A program made the position numbers and the translations under genes. From positions 1 through 25,591 of IMG/VR virus record IMGVR_UViG_3300032309_001433: a DNA stretch of 25,591 nucleotides. One strand, given 5' to 3'. Under the pieces are notes generated by a model. The model searched no databases, was not told where the DNA came from, and saw only the letters and a program-made list of their open reading frames with translations. Shown here in pieces: positions 14,699 through 21,957 of the stretch (position 1 is the first letter of the stretch; every line of letters starts with the position of its first letter). This stretch comes from a virus.

Positions 14699-14720
14699 CC
14701 TGTTGCATAGAAACAACAGG
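14699..14720. repeat. Palindrome upstream of the CobT-like promoter
   Basis: CCTGTTG and CAACAGG form a perfect 7-bp inverted repeat with an eight-base centre, placed five bases before the -35. It matches the 12200..12219 element in sequence, spacing and position. Confidence 0.65.
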
Positions 14721-14746
14721 CTAAGCTACTGATTCCTAAAGAGATT

Positions 14747-14917
14747 TTACTTAGTAATACTTTCCCAGAGGTCTTTATACGCCAGAACAAGATTTGTCCA
14801 TAAAGCAATAACCGCTTTAATTGGATGTTCAATAAAAGTGGCAAAAGCAATCAATGATGCTGGTACGGCCACCAATAGCGTTATAATAAGTCCAAGTATG
14901 CCTAAAAATGTAATCAT
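14747..14917 (-). CDS. Small single-span membrane protein (56 residues)
   Basis: Translation from ATG 14917 gives a hydrophobic segment at about residues 3-28 (LGILGLIITLLVAVPASLIA within it), then IEHPIKAVIALWTNLVLAYK and a polar tail WESITK. The ribosome binding site is AAAGAGA just before the ATG. The start is 12 bases after the T-run of the structured RNA, so it is probably expressed by read-through of that element. It resembles small phage membrane peptides in form only. Function unknown. Confidence 0.55.
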   Translation of the reverse strand: MITFLGILGLIITLLVAVPASLIAFATFIEHPIKAVIALWTNLVLAYKDLWESITK

Positions 14918-14928
14918 AATCTCTTTAT

Positions 14929-15004
14929 AAAAAAATGGAGCGGTGTTCTGCTTTGCTCAGATAATTTAAGAGGGTGTCTTAAATCGTGCTATCACCCACC
15001 GCAT
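14929..15004 (-). ncRNA. Structured small RNA or attenuator leader with its own promoter and terminator
   Basis: From a predicted start at 15004 the minus-strand RNA runs about 76 bases to a seven-U tract (14935-14929). The outer stem is GCGGTG (15002-14997) with CACCGC (14945-14940). Inside, GTG-ATAG-CAC, then ATTTAAGA-CACCC-TCTTAAAT (eight pairs), then TCTG-AGCAAAG-CAGA can form three hairpins, giving a cloverleaf-like outline followed by TCCA. It lacks a T-loop TTC and a U33 anticodon loop, so it is not a normal tRNA. It may be a stable phage RNA, a degenerate tRNA, or an attenuator for the small membrane gene starting at 14917. Confidence 0.55.
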
Positions 15005-15010
15005 AAGGAC

Positions 15011-15039
15011 ATAATACACTAATACTTTAACTTTGTCAA
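15011..15039 (-). promoter_or_regulatory. Sigma70 promoter for the structured RNA
   Basis: TTGACA (15039-15034), 17-bp spacer, TATTAT (15016-15011). It begins five bases after the stop codon of the DUF4338-like gene. Eleven of twelve consensus bases match. Confidence 0.82.
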
Positions 15040-15044
15040 GCGTT

Positions 15045-16325
15045 TTAACGACCAACTTGGCAAAGATACTTCTCTTTTGCCGATTGCCATGGCAAAACTG
15101 TAAGGTCGTCATAGAAAAGGGTATCACTATTGTTACGCTCTTTTTTGACCAGTTGTTTAATACGAGGCTTGGCATGTTTTGTTTTCCAAATCTCTGTAAG
15201 TGCTTCAATGCTGGTATCAAATGATTTTACCAACTTCTCATCACCAATTCGTTTGTTAAGATAATCAATTGAGTTATCATACAAAGGCGACCAATAAATT
15301 CCACGAGCATGGTCGGTACGAATAATTTCCTTTGGTATATTTAGTTTGCTATATGTAAACTGTAATGAACGATTCTTGTGGTCACGCTTATGTGGTTGAC
15401 CGCTTGGTTTCTTCGCAACATACCACTCAAAGTATTTTCTTGTATGATTAACTTTCAACCAATCACGAATCATATACCGAGTTTTCTTTTCAGGTTCAAA
15501 CGATACAGAACCTGCCGTGAAGCCCATCTTTTGCCAATGGTCTAAGTTATCATACTGAGATAGACCATCAGCCTTGGTTCTGCCATACAATGATGTAGTT
15601 GTTACTGAAACAAGTGTATCACCATACAATTTCTTCCATAATTCTTGCACAGGGTCAGCAAGGCATAATAGCGCCAACAATTTACCACCAACATAATTGA
15701 AACCAAGTGGTTGCAATGGCACAATTGTAGAACCAATGGCTGTGTGATTAATCATACCGCCTTGTGTTTTCAATTCTCTTGGCCAACCAATGTGATTATC
15801 TCTTGGTGTTAGGTCTAAGAAGTCAGATGAAATACAAATAACACCAAGATATTTCTGTGTTACCTTATCACGAATAACAAAATTAAGATTGCGACCAATG
15901 TTAGAATTGTTTTTCATTGTAGATGAAAAGGTACGAATACAATTCCATAACTCAGGCAGGTCTTTCTCTTTATTGGTATACAACATCTCTGGTTGTAATG
16001 CCAAATAATCTTCAGGTGTTTTAGGCACCCAAAAGTTTGATTTGATTTCTTCAATGGCTCTGCGTTGACCTTCATCTGCAAGAACTCGTTTCTCGCCTTC
16101 CCACAAATCGTTTACAGTAACAGTAGGATACTTTTCTTGCACCTCACACCATTTTTGGTAGAGTGTATATTCTTTTACATCCATCTGTGAAACATATTTC
16201 AGGTCGTTAATTATCTGCTCACGCAACCCATCTTCGGTAAATTCTAATGTAGGAAGTGGAGTTTGTTCTTGCCACTTTTGCCATTGGGCTTCTACATCAT
16301 CTTTTGGATCAAAACTATATGCCAT
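15045..16325 (-). CDS. DUF4338 (DruA-like) family protein, distant
   Basis: This 426-residue protein has a central region at about 158-270 reading QKYLGVICISSD, RDNHIGW, HTAIGSTIVPLQ, YVGGKLLALLCLADPVQELW, LYGDTLVSVTTTSLYG and later WQKMGFTAGS. The order YLG...RD-x-x-IGW...P...LL...W...YG...ET/TTSLYG...GxTxG fits the DUF4338 family, which includes DruA of the Druantia defence system and many stand-alone phage and transposon-linked proteins. The N-terminal 150 residues are helical and unassigned; the C-terminus is basic. Its ATG overlaps the peptide deformylase stop (TAATG), placing it in the gp47-gp46 operon. Biochemical activity is not known for the family. Confidence 0.5.
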   Translation of the reverse strand: MAYSFDPKDDVEAQWQKWQEQTPLPTLEFTEDGLREQIINDLKYVSQMDVKEYTLYQKWCEVQEKYPTVTVNDLWEGEKRVLADEGQRRAIEEIKSNFWVPKTPEDYLALQPEMLYTNKEKDLPELWNCIRTFSSTMKNNSNIGRNLNFVIRDKVTQKYLGVICISSDFLDLTPRDNHIGWPRELKTQGGMINHTAIGSTIVPLQPLGFNYVGGKLLALLCLADPVQELWKKLYGDTLVSVTTTSLYGRTKADGLSQYDNLDHWQKMGFTAGSVSFEPEKKTRYMIRDWLKVNHTRKYFEWYVAKKPSGQPHKRDHKNRSLQFTYSKLNIPKEIIRTDHARGIYWSPLYDNSIDYLNKRIGDEKLVKSFDTSIEALTEIWKTKHAKPRIKQLVKKERNNSDTLFYDDLTVLPWQSAKEKYLCQVGR

Positions 16326-16900
16326 TATTTTTTCTTTTGGTTGCGAATTGCCTGTTTCATTATCTTTTGTTGTTTCTTTCTTGCCATCTGTAAAGCAATT
16401 GGTTTGATGTTATCAATAAAACGAATGCCATTCATATGGTCTAACTCGTGTTGAAAACATCTAGCTGTTAATCCTTCTAAACGCATTTGAACCAATTTGC
16501 CTGTATCATCTGTAAACTCTACTTCAACCCACTCAGGTCGGTCTAGTTTAACATAAAGACCAGGAAAAGTCAAGCAACCTTCATCACTTTTATTCATTTC
16601 TGCCGATGAACGGAGAATTCTAGGGTTGATACAACTGATTTGAAACTGGTCGGTACCAATAACAAACACTCGTTCAAATACACCACATTGATTGGCAGAA
16701 AGACCAATGGCACCATACAATTTCAAAGTCATCTTTAAACGACCGACCAAATTAGAAATCAACGGACTTGGTATTGGTCCCTTATGCTCAGGAATTCTTT
16801 GTCTAAGCATTGGATGGTTTTCATCATACACAGGTAAAGGTGTAATGTCTGGTGTTTTAGGTAAACTAGCACCAGTATCAATGGTTAAAATTTCACTCAT
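16325..16900 (-). CDS. def: Peptide deformylase
   Basis: This 191-residue enzyme removes the formyl group from new N-terminal methionines. All three motifs are present: GAIGLSANQ at 63-71, EGCLT at 107-111 with metal ligand Cys109, and HELDH at 151-155 with ligands His151 and His155 and catalytic Glu152. There is an N-terminal extension before the first conserved block and a basic C-terminal tail (KKQQK ... NQKKK). Phage deformylases are known in marine T4-like viruses, where they may favour fast turnover of host or phage proteins. It overlaps the 61-residue gene by eight bases and the DUF4338-like gene by one. Confidence 0.95.
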   Translation of the reverse strand: MSEILTIDTGASLPKTPDITPLPVYDENHPMLRQRIPEHKGPIPSPLISNLVGRLKMTLKLYGAIGLSANQCGVFERVFVIGTDQFQISCINPRILRSSAEMNKSDEGCLTFPGLYVKLDRPEWVEVEFTDDTGKLVQMRLEGLTARCFQHELDHMNGIRFIDNIKPIALQMARKKQQKIMKQAIRNQKKK

Positions 16901-17078
16901 TTTTTAATACCCAATCTTCAGCATACATTTCTGCATCTTCTTCTGATGAAAAATTTGCTCTAAAAGAAGTACCAAATTCATTTGTCATTGAAACATAATA
17001 TTTACCATCAATCTGTTCTCTGAAAACTGTGGCTTTTCTTTTCTCATCATCACTTATATAAGAACTTAATGTTATCAT
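16893..17078 (-). CDS. Uncharacterised 61-residue acidic protein
   Basis: The protein begins MITLSSYISDDEKRKATVFR, then KYYVSMTNEFGTSFRANFSSEEDAEMYAEDW in two blocks. The strand-strand-helix layout (KYYV...TSFRANFSSEEDAEMYAEDW) looks like a compact small domain. Its start overlaps the gp46 stop by ATGA, and its end overlaps the deformylase start, so it is part of the gp47-gp46 operon. Function unknown. Confidence 0.65.
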   Translation of the reverse strand: MITLSSYISDDEKRKATVFREQIDGKYYVSMTNEFGTSFRANFSSEEDAEMYAEDWVLKNE

Positions 17079-18787
17079 TTTACTATCCTTGAAAAGTTTT
17101 TCTCTTTCTTAAATCTAATTACATTGGCAAATTTATCTTGTAGTATATCTCCTTTATGCGAGATAACAAATAAATTTACACCTTCTAGCAGGTGAAGAAT
17201 TTTCATTAGTTCTTCTGTGCCATTGGCATCAAGGCTAGAATCAAATGTTTCATCTAAAATTAATAGATTTGTATTTGATGAATTCTTTAACTTCGCAACA
17301 GCTCGCCAAGTTAACATCAATGCCATATCAATTCGTTGTTTCTCACCTTCAGAAAAAGAAGCGTAAGTAAACTCATCACGGTGCCTAGATTTAATTGTTT
17401 CTTTGAACGATTCATCTAGGTTAAAGTTTACAAAGAAATCTAAGGATGCCAAATACTTATTGACCAATTTGTTAATGACTGGTAGATATTGGCGAACAAT
17501 CTTTGTTTTAATACCAGAATCTTTTAATAGATTACCTGCGGTTTCTAGGTAAGTTTTCTCATCTATAAGGTTACATAAATGTTGCTTTAACTCTTTTAAT
17601 GTAACATTTATGTTATTTAATTCTTGTTCTTCTAAATCAGTTACCGACTTAGATTCTTTTAACTCGTTGGCCAATTTGGTCAAACGAGCAATCATTTTAT
17701 TTGTTTCAGTAATCGTTGTGTTAAGTGTGGCAATTTGAACTTGCTTTTCATTCAATTGCTTTTGTTTGTTGGCAATATCATTTAACTTTTCTTGTTCTGC
17801 ATTTAGTTTTTCTTCTAGCTGTTGGAGGCCGTGTTCGCATTCCGTAACTCTAGTGGAAAGATTGCCAAGTTCTTCTTCTTTAAATTCCATGGCAATGGTT
17901 TGCCTGCATGTTGGACAATCGTTATGCGATTGAAAGAAGCTGATATCCTTACGAAATTTGGATAAGTTGCTTTCAATTTGCGATTCAATCTTTGTAATCT
18001 TCTTGACCTTAGCTTCAGTTTCAATTTTAGCTTCCACAATGGCATGGAGCGATTGAACTTCGGTTGCAAGAACTTCAACATTTGATGATAAGGTGGATAT
18101 GGTTTCGCAATGACTTTGAATCTCACTCTCATATTCTTTTACCTTACCTTCATTGTTTTGTTTAAGTTCTTCAATATGTTTTTTCTGCAAATCATATTTC
18201 TGTTGTATCAAATCAATGTTGTGTTTTTTGTCTGAGATGAAATCTTTGTTGCTAGATAACTTCTCTTTTAATATTGTATTCATGGTAGAAAAGATTTGAA
18301 TGTCTAACAAATCTTCAATGATGGCTCTGCGGTCAGATGCCGATAACTGCATGAATGGTGTAAATGATGCCGAACCAAGAATGACAATCTGCGTAAATGA
18401 TTTATAGTTTAGCTTTAGAATAAACTTCTCTAAGAACTCCTGATAATCTCTACTTGCCGCTTCTTGGTTTATTAACTCGTTGTTACAATAGATTTCAAAG
18501 ATGTTGGGTTTGATGCCACGAACAATGCGATATGCTTTATTGTTTGTGTCAAAGGTGACCTCAACAACACAATCTTTATTGTTGATACTGTTTACAAGTT
18601 GTGGTTTATTAATTGACCTGAATGGTTTGCCAAACAAGGCAAAACACAACGCATCAAGCATTGTGCTTTTACCTGAACCATTCTCACCAACAACCAGCGT
18701 ATTGCTGTTATTAGACAGATTTACTTCTGTATAATAATTGCCAGTGCTTAGTAAGTTTTTCCATTTTAAATTACGAAATATTATCAT
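17075..18787 (-). CDS. 46: Recombination endonuclease subunit gp46 (Rad50/SbcC-like ATPase)
   Basis: This 570-residue SMC-like ATPase (T4 gp46 560) has Walker A VGENGSGKST at 33-42, coiled coils from about 165 to 285 and 310 to 410, a zinc hook C291-P-T-C294 between them, the ABC signature FSEGEKQR, and Walker B LLILDETFDSSLD near the C-terminus. With gp47 it processes double-strand ends for recombination-dependent replication and host DNA breakdown. It overlaps gp47 by ATGA. The basic final residues (FKKEKNFSRIVK) are ordinary for the family. Confidence 0.97.
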   Translation of the reverse strand: MIIFRNLKWKNLLSTGNYYTEVNLSNNSNTLVVGENGSGKSTMLDALCFALFGKPFRSINKPQLVNSINNKDCVVEVTFDTNNKAYRIVRGIKPNIFEIYCNNELINQEAASRDYQEFLEKFILKLNYKSFTQIVILGSASFTPFMQLSASDRRAIIEDLLDIQIFSTMNTILKEKLSSNKDFISDKKHNIDLIQQKYDLQKKHIEELKQNNEGKVKEYESEIQSHCETISTLSSNVEVLATEVQSLHAIVEAKIETEAKVKKITKIESQIESNLSKFRKDISFFQSHNDCPTCRQTIAMEFKEEELGNLSTRVTECEHGLQQLEEKLNAEQEKLNDIANKQKQLNEKQVQIATLNTTITETNKMIARLTKLANELKESKSVTDLEEQELNNINVTLKELKQHLCNLIDEKTYLETAGNLLKDSGIKTKIVRQYLPVINKLVNKYLASLDFFVNFNLDESFKETIKSRHRDEFTYASFSEGEKQRIDMALMLTWRAVAKLKNSSNTNLLILDETFDSSLDANGTEELMKILHLLEGVNLFVISHKGDILQDKFANVIRFKKEKNFSRIVK

Positions 18788-19854
18788 TCAGCCACTTCAG
18801 TATTAATTGCTTCAATGTATAGTTCACGCATGATTGATTTTAGTTTTTCTGGTTCAACATCCAGAGGCAAGTTGTCTATGTATTTTGAAAGTATCGTCAT
18901 CGTATCTTCAGCTTGGTCAATCAACTCTTGGTCATCATTAATTAAAACATCACTAAAGTCCTCTACGATAGCTAAGTCAGCAACACCTGCCTTATAAAAA
19001 TTATCAATCACATGGTCAAACAAATATGGATTTTGTTTGTTTAATACCACAACTTTGATGTAGGTATCTTTTAAAGACCCAAAATCATATTGTTTCCAAG
19101 ATTCAAAATCAGATTGGCCATCATCATATGATATCTTATGAAACATTGAAAATGGGTTTTTTACAAATTCTAATTCTCGTGTGTCTGTGTCAAAGATATG
19201 AAAACCTTTGGTGTCATTAAAATCAGCCCATGTCATTTCATAGGGTGTTCCAACATAAGTGATGTTGCCATCATTTGACTTATGATGAAAGTGTCCTGTT
19301 AAAACAATATCATACTTGGATAAAGCTTGTTTGTCAATACCTACCTCACAAACATTGCCTTTGTCCATCTCAAATCCTGAAATCTCAAAGTGACCAAAAC
19401 AAATTTGTGCCTTGCTATCTTTTATCTTTGCAAAAATATTGGCTTCGTTTTCATCACAAATCCAAGGCACAACATCAACTTTAATGCCATCAAAATCTAC
19501 TGTTTCAAATTCATCATAGATTTTAATGTTATCGTATCCCTTTAAAAGTAAATTGGGAGAGTTGACTTCAAGTGTGTTTTTATAAGCAACATCATGGTTA
19601 CCAACCAAAGCATACAAGGTTATGTCATGTTGTTTGAGCTTATCAAAAAAATACTTTCGTGCTAGGTAAAGTGAGTTGAAGTTGATAAACTTTCGCCTAT
19701 CAAACAAGTCACCCATTTGAAATACTACCTTGATATTGTTTTCAACCAAATAAGGAAAAAATATCTGGTCGTAAAATTTTTCAAAGTAATTATGGAAATC
19801 AATTGAATCGCCTCTGGCCCCTAAATGGGTATCACCAAGAATACATATCTTCAT
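18784..19854 (-). CDS. 47: Recombination endonuclease subunit gp47 (Mre11/SbcD-like)
   Basis: This 356-residue calcineurin-like phosphoesterase (T4 gp47 339) shows the metal-binding motifs in order: GDTHLG at 7-12, GDLFDRR near 48, GNHDV near 100, and CFGHFE followed by LTGHFHH. It is the nuclease partner of gp46. Its ATG overlaps the stop of the DUF465 gene. Position upstream of gp46 and downstream of gp55 matches many T4-like genomes. Confidence 0.97.
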   Translation of the reverse strand: MKICILGDTHLGARGDSIDFHNYFEKFYDQIFFPYLVENNIKVVFQMGDLFDRRKFINFNSLYLARKYFFDKLKQHDITLYALVGNHDVAYKNTLEVNSPNLLLKGYDNIKIYDEFETVDFDGIKVDVVPWICDENEANIFAKIKDSKAQICFGHFEISGFEMDKGNVCEVGIDKQALSKYDIVLTGHFHHKSNDGNITYVGTPYEMTWADFNDTKGFHIFDTDTRELEFVKNPFSMFHKISYDDGQSDFESWKQYDFGSLKDTYIKVVVLNKQNPYLFDHVIDNFYKAGVADLAIVEDFSDVLINDDQELIDQAEDTMTILSKYIDNLPLDVEPEKLKSIMRELYIEAINTEVAE

Positions 19855-20030
19855 ACTATTTGTTTTTTGAAACCTTCTATTTCATCTTTCAATTTTAGCT
19901 TGTTCTTTTTCAGAACACTAATAACGGCACAGTTGCCATGATGAGCTTCTTCTTCTTGTATCTGTTTGTCTAAATTGTCATGCTGTTTTTGTAGGTGTTT
20001 TATATGATGCTCAATTTTTAATTTATCCAT
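19851..20030 (-). CDS. DUF465 (YdcH-like) small coiled-coil protein
   Basis: This 59-residue protein begins MDKLKIEHHIKHLQKQHDNL. It matches the DUF465 pattern: an N-terminal helix with L-x-x-x-HDxLDxxI, then a turn, then VLKKNKLKLKDEIEGF (family LKKxKLxLKDEI). DUF465 proteins are short helical hairpins of unknown function in bacteria. AGGAG lies four bases before ATG 20030, and the stop overlaps the gp47 ATG, so it is probably translated together with gp47. Confidence 0.72.
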   Translation of the reverse strand: MDKLKIEHHIKHLQKQHDNLDKQIQEEEAHHGNCAVISVLKKNKLKLKDEIEGFKKQIV

Positions 20031-20057
20031 TATAACTCCTATTTTTGATTATGTCAA
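20029..20057 (-). promoter_or_regulatory. Sigma70-like promoter overlapping the DUF465 start
   Basis: TTGACA (20057-20052) and TATAAT (20034-20029) are exactly 17 bp apart. However, the -10 overlaps the DUF465 ATG, so a transcript from here would miss that start and serve gp47/gp46. Part of the match could be by chance, because AGGAG plus ATG makes up the spacer and -10. Confidence 0.42.
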
Positions 20058-20608
20058 GCAGAATCAGGCAATTCTTCATCTAAAAACTTCTCTAAGCCTT
20101 TGGTCTTGCCTTCTTTTTTCTTGCGTTTGTTTTCTTCAAAATTAAAAATAAACTCGGAGATGTTATCATACAGTTCAAATTGCCGTGAATGACCTTCAGA
20201 ATCTTCAAGCATTTCAAATTCATCTAGTATACCAATTTGTTCTGTTGCCTTGTATTTGACATAGAGTTGTTTCTTCTCTTTCATAATACGGCGTAAAAAG
20301 GCATAGTAAATAATCTGTGTAAAGTAAGCAAATGGGTTCTTTGATTTGTCAGGATCAAAGTTACGGAAATACATTAGGCAGTTTTCAATACCATCTGCAA
20401 TCATCTCATCACGAAAAGAATAAGAGATAAAGTTTGGCTTACGAGATAGATGGTCAGCAATCTTTAGAAAACATTCACCAATATAGTTTGGTATTTGTGG
20501 GTCAGGCTTCTTTTTCTTTTTAGCCTCATCACACAATCGTTTATACTCTACCAACGCAGCCAGAAAATCGGCATTGTTTACATAGTGTTTTGGTTTCTTA
20601 GTGCTCAT
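20054..20608 (-). CDS. 55: Late-transcription sigma factor gp55
   Basis: This 184-residue protein is almost the same length as T4 gp55 (185). It has a sigma region 2-like core: YSFRDEMIADGIENCLMYFR, then FDPDKSKNPFAYFTQIIYYAFLRRI in two blocks, which bind RNA polymerase and the late promoter -10. The charged tail ends KGLEKFLDEELPDSA; LEKFL may be the clamp-contact element, as gp55 works with gp45, but that assignment is tentative. No clear T4-type late promoter (TATAAATA) is seen in this window, consistent with a block of early and middle genes. Confidence 0.94.
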   Translation of the reverse strand: MSTKKPKHYVNNADFLAALVEYKRLCDEAKKKKKPDPQIPNYIGECFLKIADHLSRKPNFISYSFRDEMIADGIENCLMYFRNFDPDKSKNPFAYFTQIIYYAFLRRIMKEKKQLYVKYKATEQIGILDEFEMLEDSEGHSRQFELYDNISEFIFNFEENKRKKKEGKTKGLEKFLDEELPDSA

Positions 20609-20636
20609 ATTTGCCTTCTTTTTCGCTTGACATGTG

Positions 20637-21047
20637 TTATTCTCTTGGTGTTCCGTTTGAATGTAAATTACTCCTAACAGTAGCTAGAAGCTTCAATACT
20701 CTTTTTCTGTAATCAAATCCCAACATAGATGCTTTCTTTCCTTGTTCATAAGGAGGTGTTCTACCTGTTGAGTAGTATTGGTCAGCAGTAATATCAATCA
20801 GTTCTCCTTCTTTAGTTACTGCCCACCAATGCCAAATGTCCTCATCATCCAAAGCTCTATACAGTTTAATGTTTTGACTACCAAATAGTTTCTGTAAGCA
20901 TGCTGATGCGGTATGACAATGGCCAAACATAGGGTTAGTTTTATTTCTTTCTATCCATTTTTTAGGTAACAGGTCAGATGATAAACTATTCTTAATAGTT
21001 TGGCAAGCTTGTTTTACATTATCACCGTTATAATCAAACATTTCCAT
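20637..21047 (-). CDS. Uncharacterised protein with Cys/His/Asp pattern
   Basis: This 136-residue protein has FGHCHTASACLQKLF at 41-55, IWHWWAVTKEGELIDITADQY at 71-91 (given here in its key residues: His73, Asp85), then a Tyr/Pro-rich stretch and a basic C-terminus. A Cys followed by His and Asp in this order recalls transglutaminase/papain-like folds, with Cys44, His73 and Asp85 as a possible triad. That is a pattern match only. The start at 21047 overlaps the end of the epimerase gene by 14 bases; ATG 21041 is an alternative. Function unknown. Confidence 0.55.
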   Translation of the reverse strand: MEMFDYNGDNVKQACQTIKNSLSSDLLPKKWIERNKTNPMFGHCHTASACLQKLFGSQNIKLYRALDDEDIWHWWAVTKEGELIDITADQYYSTGRTPPYEQGKKASMLGFDYRKRVLKLLATVRSNLHSNGTPRE

Positions 21048-21957
21048 ATTTTGTATTCTTAATCATTGTAAAACCTTTTAACAGTTCTTGTATTCCGTTA
21101 TTCAGGTTGTAATTAGGTTTAAATCCTTCTAGTTCAATCTTTTCATTTGATACCACATAGTTTCGCTGGTCTTTGTCTTTACCAATTTCAGCTTCAACAA
21201 TTTCAAAACGAGGCACATATGTTTTAATGATATCGCACAACTCACGCTTTGATACATTGGCAGAAGAAAGGCCTACATTATAGATTTGACCACGCATTGT
21301 TTCTTGAGCAATGGCCATTTTAAAGGCCTGAACCACATCACGCACATGAATATAATTGCGTTTGAAATGTGATTCAAATAATACCACAAAACCATCATAT
21401 ACGGCACGATAGGTCATATCATTTACTAACAAATCAATTCTCATTCTTGGTGACATACCAAATACTGTTGCAAGCCGTAAACTTGTGGCATTAGAATGAT
21501 TCATCAATACCTTTTCTACTTCAACTTTATCAATGGCATATCGTGAAATAGGATTCAATGGTGATTCTTCTGTGCAATTATCTCCTGTACCATAGGCACT
21601 ATTTGTTGTAGGCATAATTACAACTTGGTCTTTGTCCAAGTATTTCATCATCATAAAAATGGCATCTTTGTTTGTAGTTGTAGCACCAATTGGATCTCTA
21701 TCACAAAATGGTGCACCAACATACGCTGCCAACGGTATGATTATATCAGCATCTTTCATTAATGGCAACATGTCTGCTTCAATACGAACATCACCACGAT
21801 ACACTCTAAAGTTTGGATGATAACATACATGGTTCAAAGAAGATTGGCCAAAAATAAAATTGTCCAATACAGTAACATTATGTCCGTCTTGGAGTAACTC
21901 AGGTACTAAAACAGAACCAATATATCCTGCACCACCTGTAATTAATATATTTGCCAT
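21034..21957 (-). CDS. NAD-dependent nucleotide-sugar epimerase/dehydratase (extended SDR)
   Basis: This 307-residue extended short-chain dehydrogenase has the Rossmann motif G8-x-x-G11-x-x-G14 (TGGAGYIGS), the acid of LDNF near 31 that contacts NAD ribose, NSAYG at 119-123 and the catalytic Tyr140-x-x-x-Lys144. It likely epimerises or dehydrates an NDP-sugar. It directly follows the ColD-like gene (no spacer), so it may reduce or epimerise the ketosugar made there; in colitose synthesis the analogous enzyme is ColC. The exact substrate cannot be read from sequence. Confidence 0.9.
   Translation of the reverse strand: MANILITGGAGYIGSVLVPELLQDGHNVTVLDNFIFGQSSLNHVCYHPNFRVYRGDVRIEADMLPLMKDADIIIPLAAYVGAPFCDRDPIGATTTNKDAIFMMMKYLDKDQVVIMPTTNSAYGTGDNCTEESPLNPISRYAIDKVEVEKVLMNHSNATSLRLATVFGMSPRMRIDLLVNDMTYRAVYDGFVVLFESHFKRNYIHVRDVVQAFKMAIAQETMRGQIYNVGLSSANVSKRELCDIIKTYVPRFEIVEAEIGKDKDQRNYVVSNEKIELEGFKPNYNLNNGIQELLKGFTMIKNTKYGNV

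Noticed and set aside
14936-15002. A normal tRNA gene ending in CCA
   Set aside because: The cloverleaf outline is there, but there is no TTC T-loop, no U33, a five-base central loop and a D-arm of only three pairs. It is better described as a structured RNA or attenuator.
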